From Candidatus Kapaibacterium sp. (GTDB lineage: Bacteria; Bacteroidota; Ignavibacteria; Kapaibacteriales; UBA7675): DNA of 55,847 nucleotides. Shown one piece after another: positions 47,708 to 55,847 of this stretch; the first letter of the stretch is position 1, and each line of letters opens with the position of its first letter. The notes under the pieces were generated by a model. That model ran no database searches and had not been told where the DNA came from. It saw only the letters and a list, made by a program, of their open reading frames with translations. Location of the stretch: assembly GCA_028284775.1 (NCBI GenBank), contig JANQRB010000063.1, positions 1 through 55,847 of the forward strand. Direction: 5' to 3'. A program made the position numbers and the translations under genes.

Positions 47708-48816
47708 CAATCTGTTCCCCCGTTACATAGTTAATCTGAATCCTACTACATCCGTCGCAAAGTTCCGTATAAGATTACTCCTTTGTTAATGCCGCAAGAG
47801 TGGCTCGAAAGCCGTAGTTCTCAACAATATAGCGAGTATCCGTGTTGTTATAATAGCCGGCTATCCCACTGTGCATCGTTTACCGTCTCGCCATCATTTA
47901 TTGGCTCGTGTTTAACAATCACCGTCGTAGACGGCGCAGAAAATCCTCTGCGGCAAGCAAAACATCGGCGCCGGCGATTCTGTTCCGCCGCGGAATACTC
48001 ATCAAAGATTCCCGACCTTCCATGTTACGTTTAGATCAACTGTTCGCGACTGGCGCTGGAATTTCCCGTCTTGGACGCGGCATTCGTTAGGCCTTCGCTC
48101 CGTCGGAATCTTTGCCGACAATCTGTCTTGTTAATCGGGCCAGGGTCGGCGGAAAGCTCATGCTTATTAACATTGCTGACAGGTGAGAATTGCGGTAATG
48201 AAGAAGGTCTATCAGCTCGCGATATATCGACCGCATGCGATTCGTCGGCGAAGACGAAATTTTGTTATCCTGTTGGCTCTTAGTTGGCAATCGGCGGCGA
48301 AGCCGCTGTTATCCGAAACCTGACCATCCCGTAAACGATACTCTGGATACGGATTCGAACCGTGCTTCTGGTTCTCAGGCAGCTAGCCGAAGACAAAAAT
48401 ACTTCACAGTCTGCGTACCGCGGAAATTCGCAACATTGCCGTTGTTGCAGTCTGCGGTAGTTCGCGCTTGTTTGTCCCATCAGGATTTTGCCCCGATCGC
48501 TAGCCTGAACGGCACAGTCCACGGACTTTTCACATAGCGCTTGCAGCAGCTGCTTTAGGTGGCCGGGTTTGCGTTGGTGAGTCGTTCGCGGGCCGGGATA
48601 CGCAGCCCTCGAGTATCGGAGGTCGGCAGCTGCGCTGTTACCAGGACGAATGTCGAGGGGGCGATAGTTCTGCGACGGAAGGGTCGATTTGTGAAATAGG
48701 CGGGTGATGAGCATTTTAGTCCTCGCACTGTTATCCCGACCGGGGCGCAACAACGAGGGACTAACCATCCGTCAGCGACGAGCTGAATCGCGAAGCAACC
48801 AATCCGACCGTGAACA
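47708..48816. other. 1.1-kb divergent gene-free region
   Basis: This is the largest gap in the window, between divergent chemoreceptor and TPR-regulator genes. No frame shows protein-like composition over a useful length. A 41-codon frame at 48198-48323 starts MKKVYQLAIY, has five consecutive Arg and then a short hydrophobic stretch (FVILLALSW); it resembles a tiny secreted or membrane peptide but has only a poor ribosome site. A tRNA T-arm-like motif lies near 48346-48365 on the minus strand (rejected as a gene). Several 5-6 bp hairpins occur. Confidence 0.45.
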
Positions 48817-50958
48817 ATGGAAACGCCGCTATCCCAGGAGTCGATCGACAAACTCAAAAGCAGCATCGCCCGGTCGCGCGGCAAGCGCAAAGTGGAGCTG
48901 ATGAACACCCTGGCCTTCGAGCTCAGCCACAGCAATCCGAAAGATGCTTTGATGCTGGTGCGCGAGGCGCAGGATCTGGCCTATACGCTCATCCACTACC
49001 AGGCCAAAAAGAAGCGCCTGCGCTTCGATCGTCGTCGGCCGGAACAGATGCTGCTGCGGGATCAATCTTTTGGCGCCTATGTGGCATTGATCGCGCGCAG
49101 CGAGATCATCGAAGGCAGCTATTTTCTGCGCACGGCCAGGTACGATCAGGCCAGGGCGGTTCTGAATCAGGCGCTGGAGCGCGTGCAGCAGTTAGGCGAT
49201 CGGCACTCGGAGTGCAATATCTACAATTCCCTGGGATATGTGTATTACGGTCTGGATCGCAAAGATGAAGCGCTGCGTCATTTCGACCGATCGCTGCGGC
49301 TGGCCCGAAGCGCCGATCTGAAAGCCGCCGAAGCACAGGCCTGCGTCGGCCTGGGTCGCATGCTGTATCTGCAGGGCGCCAACGAAGACGCCAAGATCAA
49401 GCTGCGCCGCGCACGGACGCTGAGCCGGGAGATCGACAATCGCCGGATCGAAGGCATGGCATTGCTGGAGCTTGGCACCATTCACTGGCACACCGACGGT
49501 TACAAACAGGAATACCTCCGGATGTATGCCGAAAGCGCCGAACTGTTCGCGTCGATCGGCGATGACAGCCGGCACGCCGTGGCACTGCATTATCTGGCAG
49601 TGTGTAACAAGGACCTGGGCGACTATGATAAAGCTCTTGCCCATCTGCACGCCAGCCTGGATCTCTATGAGAAACTCAAAGACCCGCTGCATGAGCTGAC
49701 GGCGCTGCTTAACATCGGCGAAATCCATCGGCTGTTGAATAATTACAGTGAGGCGCTGAGCTCCTATGCCGATGGATTGGCGCGGGCGGATGCCATCGAC
49801 GCGCCCGGCAAAAAGGCCGAGCTGCTGCTTAACATCGGACAGGTGTACAGTGAACTGGGCGAGCATGACAAAGCGCTGGAGCACTTTCAGCAGAGTCTGG
49901 CGCATTTTCGCCGGCTCGGCATGCCTTCCCTGGAGGCGCAGACGCAGCAAAGTATCGGCGAGGTATACCGGCAGCAGGGTCGTGGCGAGCAGGCCCTCGA
50001 ATATTTTGAACGCAGCCGGGACATCTACCTGTATCTGGGACAGGAGCGGGCCGCCGCTCTGGTGCAGAATAATCTGGCGGCTCTCTTCGCCGGTCTCGGT
50101 GATGCCAGGGGAGCCCTTGAACGTTTTACCGAGAGCGTCGCAGTGCTGCGGCGCAGTCACGATACGGTTGCGCTGCTGGACAGCATGATCGGTATGGCGC
50201 AGGTCTATTCCGATGAAGGACGCACGGCGGAAGCCATCGGCCTGCTACAGGAGTCGCATCAGCTGGCAGGCGAGACGGACGCCGCCAGACAGCTGGCCGC
50301 TATTCATCGCTGCCTGGCGCAGCTCTACCGGCGTACGGGCGAATTGCAGACTGCCTTTGAGCATTTTGAATTGTATCAGGCGATCGACAAAAAACTTTTT
50401 AACAAAGAGTCCGATATGCGTCTGAAAACGCTGCAGGTGAAATATGAAGTGGAACAGGCCCGCCGCGAAAGTGAATTATTTCGCATTCAGAATGAATCCC
50501 TCCGCCATGAAGTTGAGCTGCAACGCCACGAGCTGACGTCGAAAGCGGTCGTCCTCGCTCAGAAGAACGAAGTCCTGCAAAAAATCAAAGTCGCACTTCA
50601 GAACAGCCGTTCGCAGCTCGATGCCGCCGGACAATCGCTGATAGGCGGCTTGCTCAGTCAGATCGACGCTGCGCTGGCCGAAGAGCCGGTCTGGGCTCCC
50701 TTTGCCGACCCCTATCAGCAGGTTCACCGTGCCTTCCTGCAAAAACTGGAAGAGCGCTGTCCGTCCCTCACCACTACCGAATTGAAGGTCTGTATCCTGA
50801 TCCGACTGGAACTGACCGGTAAGGAAATCTGCCGTATCCTGAATGTCGCTCCCGGAACCGTGGAAACCTATCGTTATCGCATCCGCAAAAAGCTTCAATT
50901 GCCTCCGACTCTCACCCTGACAACCTTTCTTGTCGATCTCGACCCCGCTCAGTCCTGA
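48817..50958 (+). CDS. TPR-repeat transcriptional regulator with C-terminal LuxR-type HTH
   Basis: The product has 713 residues. About 25-520 is a long array of tetratricopeptide repeats (for example A-L-R-H-F-D-R-S-L, A-L-E-H-F-Q-Q-S-L, I-G-E-V-Y-R-Q-Q-G). About 525-610 is a charged coiled coil (KYEVEQARRESELFRIQ). About 645-705 is a LuxR/GerE-type helix-turn-helix (LTTTELKVCILIRLELTGKEI, then TVETYRYRIRKKL). Many Bacteroidota TPR-HTH proteins have a membrane helix between the TPRs and the coil; none is seen here, nor a signal peptide, so this one should be cytoplasmic. The TPRs probably bind a protein partner or peptide that controls DNA binding. No good ribosome site precedes the ATG. Confidence 0.92.
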   Translation: METPLSQESIDKLKSSIARSRGKRKVELMNTLAFELSHSNPKDALMLVREAQDLAYTLIHYQAKKKRLRFDRRRPEQMLLRDQSFGAYVALIARSEIIEGSYFLRTARYDQARAVLNQALERVQQLGDRHSECNIYNSLGYVYYGLDRKDEALRHFDRSLRLARSADLKAAEAQACVGLGRMLYLQGANEDAKIKLRRARTLSREIDNRRIEGMALLELGTIHWHTDGYKQEYLRMYAESAELFASIGDDSRHAVALHYLAVCNKDLGDYDKALAHLHASLDLYEKLKDPLHELTALLNIGEIHRLLNNYSEALSSYADGLARADAIDAPGKKAELLLNIGQVYSELGEHDKALEHFQQSLAHFRRLGMPSLEAQTQQSIGEVYRQQGRGEQALEYFERSRDIYLYLGQERAAALVQNNLAALFAGLGDARGALERFTESVAVLRRSHDTVALLDSMIGMAQVYSDEGRTAEAIGLLQESHQLAGETDAARQLAAIHRCLAQLYRRTGELQTAFEHFELYQAIDKKLFNKESDMRLKTLQVKYEVEQARRESELFRIQNESLRHEVELQRHELTSKAVVLAQKNEVLQKIKVALQNSRSQLDAAGQSLIGGLLSQIDAALAEEPVWAPFADPYQQVHRAFLQKLEERCPSLTTTELKVCILIRLELTGKEICRILNVAPGTVETYRYRIRKKLQLPPTLTLTTFLVDLDPAQS

Positions 50959-51502
50959 GAGGGCCGGGAACAGCGCCGAGTTGAAGCGGCCCGGTCCTTG
51001 TAGGGGTGTTTGTAGGGTGGCGGTGGAGAAAATTAGTTCGTAGCTTGACCTCATCTCCGGCGTCGGCGAACCGGGTCTTGAATAGCCCGTAATCCCTTGT
51101 CGCCGCCTGCCGGTGGACAAGCCTGTCCTCCTTTGGCATCGGCCGATCCGAAGGCCGGCACTAGCTCGTCCCGCGCACTGGCCGATATCGAAGCCTTGCG
51201 CATGACCAGGTAAATGCGAAAGTCCGCGTATGCCTTGAACTCAAACTAGCGGACGCCGCTACTGCTCGTCAATGTCAATCGTTCATTAACACTGCATCCT
51301 GAATACCGGCTGCTCCGGTCTCGACCGGAGGAGCTGCGCCAGCGCTCAGGCGCGGCATCGTGCCCATGAGGGCAACACACTGTATCCGTATCGATTAACA
51401 TTTTCAAGAATCGGCACTGTCATAAACAAGAGCTGCGGCTGCCATAACGCGGCGCCTCGGTGCCGGATACATGTTTAAACAATTCTTCAAAGGAACAGAT
51501 CA
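50959..51502. other. Gene-free region upstream of the S74 protein gene
   Basis: A weak stem GGGCCG / CGGCCC lies 4-35 nt after the TPR gene and may help termination. No gene was recognised. The next gene has AAAGGA 8 nt before its ATG. Confidence 0.45.
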
Positions 51503-53179
51503 ATGGCGAGCAACATCGTTCATCGTTCGTTCAGAAGCCGAAGGAGAAGAGCCGGGGGCAATGGCCTCGGAAGGAGGCTCATACACTCTATCGCGCGCGC
51601 TGGCGGAATATTGCTGCTGACGGCCCCGCTGCTTGTGCTCCCGCCGGCAACGCAGGCGCAATCGGTGTGGGATATTTGTGTGTTGGATCCCTTAACCAGC
51701 TACACCTCGAACTCGATTGCAATTGGAGCCTGTCCGCCCAGCGGCCCCGGCGACTGTATCAGTGATCAGCTCTATATCCGCAGTATGCCTGGTGTCTATC
51801 CCGTTATTCGCCTAGAAAACGAAGCCCTTCAGTCCCAGGTTGCCTGTAGCGCGGTCGGCCAGATCGGAATTGCCGCCGCCGGCTATACACTCTCGACGCT
51901 GGCTGATGACAATGACCTTGTCATTCAGACAATGAGCGACTTGTGTTCGGGCCTGCCGTCCTGCTCCGGCGACGTCATTATTTCAGCCAATTGCCCGGGC
52001 GCGCAAATCCGTTTTGCAACGCAGGATCCGGGGGGCGGTGATACCGAAAAGATGCGCATTGCCAATAACGGTTATGTGTCGGTTGGTAAAGCGCCTGCAG
52101 CGCCGCAGGCGCATATGCACATCCAGTTGCAGAGCACGCAGGCAACCTCGGCAGCCTGGATGAAATCGGGACTGCTGGTGACGGACGAACAAAGTCTGGC
52201 CTATATGGGCTTGCAGACCGATCCCACAGGTCCGACCCAGCAATACGATGCGATTATTGCCTGGGGCGACAATATGATCCAGCAGGACGAGATAGATAAA
52301 CTGAACTTTGTTCATACGCCTGATTTCGGCCTAACGACGCGGAACGTTATGACGCTGACATCGGAAGGAATGGTCGGTATCGGTGTGACGACCCCGACCG
52401 AACGCCTGACGGTTGACGGCAACATTGCGCCTTCGATCAACAATCAGTACGACCTGGGAGTCTCCACCGGCAACTGGTGGAACTGCGCCTACATCACAAA
52501 CGGCGTCTGTCAGCTTTCGGATATCCGTTTCAAGGAGAACGTCGAAGACATTGCCTACGGTCTGAACGAAATCCTGCAGTTGCGGCCGATCTCCTATTCC
52601 TGGCTCGGACGTCCGGACGGTCCCCGCAAACTGGGCCTGGTGGCGCAGGAGCTGCAAACGCTGATCGGCGAAGTGGTATCGGAGACAACGGATCAGGAGG
52701 CCAGGCTGGGCGTGTTGTACAGCGATCTGATTCCCGTACTGGTGAAGGCAATCCAAGAGCAGCAGGAGCTGATTGAATATCAGGCGGTTGAGCTGACGAG
52801 CGAAGCGGATCGCCAGAGTGCCATGCAGGCCGAGCTGTCCTCGCTGCGGCAGGAGCTCGATGTCATCAGGCAGCATATCGGCAAGGCCCTTCCACCGAGA
52901 ACAGGGGCCGACATCGCCGCGCGTCTGTATCCGAATTCTCCCAACCCCTTTGCCGAAGCGACTCGTATCGGATTTTTCCTTCCGGCGGAAATAGCTCAGG
53001 CCGAAATCATCGTTTACGAAGCGGAAACAGGCCTTGAAGTCTTGCGGCGGACGATCAGCGCTCGCGGCGCCTCATCATTGCGTATCGATGCCGCCGACCT
53101 GGCCTCGGGCGTTTACCTTTACGAACTCTTTGCCGATGGTCGCCTCCTTGGCGGCGACAAAATGATAATTGCCAGGTAA
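51503..53179 (+). CDS. Secreted protein with S74 intramolecular-chaperone domain and T9SS sorting domain
   Basis: The product has 558 residues. An unusually long, Arg-rich signal region covers about 1-52 (RSRRRR, then GILLLTAPLLVLPPATQAQ). About 53-330 is a fibre-like beta region ending in a typical pre-chaperone stretch (TPTERLTVDGNI, YDLGVSTGNWWN). About 339-430 is a Peptidase_S74 domain as in phage tail fibres and endosialidases: Ser339-Asp340 in SDIRFKENVEDI, L-R-P-I-S-Y-S-W, G-L-V-A-Q-E-L, Y-S-D-L-I-P-V-L-V-K-A-I-Q-E-Q. A coiled coil (about 420-460) follows, then a type A sorting domain (about 473-558, LYPNSPNPF). S74 domains trimerise a fibre and then cleave themselves off at the Ser. 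Here that cut would also remove the sorting domain. No other phage genes are near. Confidence 0.93.
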   Translation: MASNIVHRSFRSRRRRAGGNGLGRRLIHSIARAGGILLLTAPLLVLPPATQAQSVWDICVLDPLTSYTSNSIAIGACPPSGPGDCISDQLYIRSMPGVYPVIRLENEALQSQVACSAVGQIGIAAAGYTLSTLADDNDLVIQTMSDLCSGLPSCSGDVIISANCPGAQIRFATQDPGGGDTEKMRIANNGYVSVGKAPAAPQAHMHIQLQSTQATSAAWMKSGLLVTDEQSLAYMGLQTDPTGPTQQYDAIIAWGDNMIQQDEIDKLNFVHTPDFGLTTRNVMTLTSEGMVGIGVTTPTERLTVDGNIAPSINNQYDLGVSTGNWWNCAYITNGVCQLSDIRFKENVEDIAYGLNEILQLRPISYSWLGRPDGPRKLGLVAQELQTLIGEVVSETTDQEARLGVLYSDLIPVLVKAIQEQQELIEYQAVELTSEADRQSAMQAELSSLRQELDVIRQHIGKALPPRTGADIAARLYPNSPNPFAEATRIGFFLPAEIAQAEIIVYEAETGLEVLRRTISARGASSLRIDAADLASGVYLYELFADGRLLGGDKMIIAR

Positions 53180-53587
53180 ACAGGGGGCCTCATCGATCGC
53201 GTCAACGCTCCCGATCAGTCACAGGTATAGGAGAATTTTCTCGATGCGATAAGAAGGAGCGATTGCGGCAGGGAAGGCCCACATTGGGCGCGCTGCTGGT
53301 ATGGCCGCGCGTTACATACCATCGGGCCTACGGGCATGAATACCGAAAGGTGTTGCTCGCTATGCCGCAGCGATGTGGATGCAGTTTGAGAGCAGTGGCA
53401 TCGCAGCCAAATCGCAATGCGGCGGCAGGGTGGGCATTCCGTCAGGAAGGCTCACCCTGTTTTGTTCTGCTGTTGCCGACTGCGGGTTCATTAATAGGTC
53501 GATGCCGAGGACTGCAGCGTGGCGCAACCCCGGCTGGCGAATTCCGTAGGCCATCTCTTTTTTGTTGCACTATTCAGGTCGATTCCG
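53180..53587. other. Gene-free region upstream of the sigma-54 activator gene
   Basis: No gene, clear promoter or terminator was recognised. Frames in this stretch are short and composition-driven. Confidence 0.4.

Positions 53588-55847
<2,260 letters not shown>

Noticed and set aside
48346..48365. tRNA T-arm-like motif on the minus strand (GGTTCGAATCC)
   Set aside because: A 4-bp T-stem and a possible anticodon-like loop can be drawn, but no matching 5' acceptor strand or D-arm lies at the right distance. At most a decayed fragment.
48280..48768. Minus-strand frame of about 162 codons in the 1.1-kb gap
   Set aside because: Arg/Ser-rich random composition, no ribosome site, no domain, and it runs across the tRNA-like motif.
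51503..53179. Prophage tail-fibre gene
   Set aside because: The S74 domain suggested phage, but the protein has a signal peptide and a T9SS sorting domain, and no phage structural genes are near.

Overview
This window comes from a bacterium of the Fibrobacterota-Chlorobiota-Bacteroidota (FCB) superphylum. At least nine large secreted proteins end in the roughly 75-85 residue C-terminal sorting domain that directs cargo to the type IX secretion system (T9SS), and there are LytS-type kinases with two-component-regulator beta-propeller sensors plus LytTR response regulators. Coding DNA is GC-rich, GTG/TTG starts occur and clear Shine-Dalgarno sequences precede many genes, which fits deep or GC-rich lineages (Ignavibacteria/Kapabacteria-like, Rhodothermia-like) better than typical Bacteroidia. 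That placement is inference. No rRNA, convincing tRNA, CRISPR array or phage genes were seen. Layout: (1) 1-7.8 kb: a MITE-like repeat, a BNR/Asp-box propeller protein, and a 1613-residue metalloprotease fused to 14 RCC1 repeats (two sets of seven), all T9SS cargo. (2) 7.8-18 kb: a long non-coding stretch with another MITE-like repeat, an orphan LytTR regulator, a 1424-residue beta-helix cargo protein, and two cargo genes that converge on a strong hairpin. (3) 18-31.6 kb: three LytS-type propeller kinase/LytTR regulator pairs, each with overlapping reading frames; pair 1 is divergent from pair 2. (4) 31.6-44.7 kb: a paralogue of the Cys-rich cargo protein at 14.5 kb, then three tandem paralogues of about 1145 residues, each apparently two beta-propeller halves around an Ig-like domain, and then two tandem MITE-like repeats that begin at the stop codon of the last one. 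(5) 45-55.8 kb: a chemoreceptor, a TPR/LuxR-HTH regulator, a T9SS cargo protein with an S74 (endosialidase-chaperone) domain, and a 7TM receptor fused to a sigma-54 activator, cut by the window edge. How it may work together: the kinases place beta-propellers outside the inner membrane and pass phosphate to LytTR DNA-binding proteins. The neighbouring genes, which are the natural candidate targets, encode surface or released propeller, beta-helix and protease proteins. None of the T9SS machinery, SusCD transporters or glycan-degrading enzymes is in the window, so this does not look like a polysaccharide-utilisation locus; it looks like a sensory-secretory island of paralogous regulators and paralogous exported propeller proteins. 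A perfect 12-bp direct repeat with a 21-bp period (18638-18670) has the geometry of a LytTR operator and is the best candidate regulatory site. Five copies of a hairpin-rich repeat with imperfect terminal inverted repeats and YTAR-like flanks are scattered between genes.
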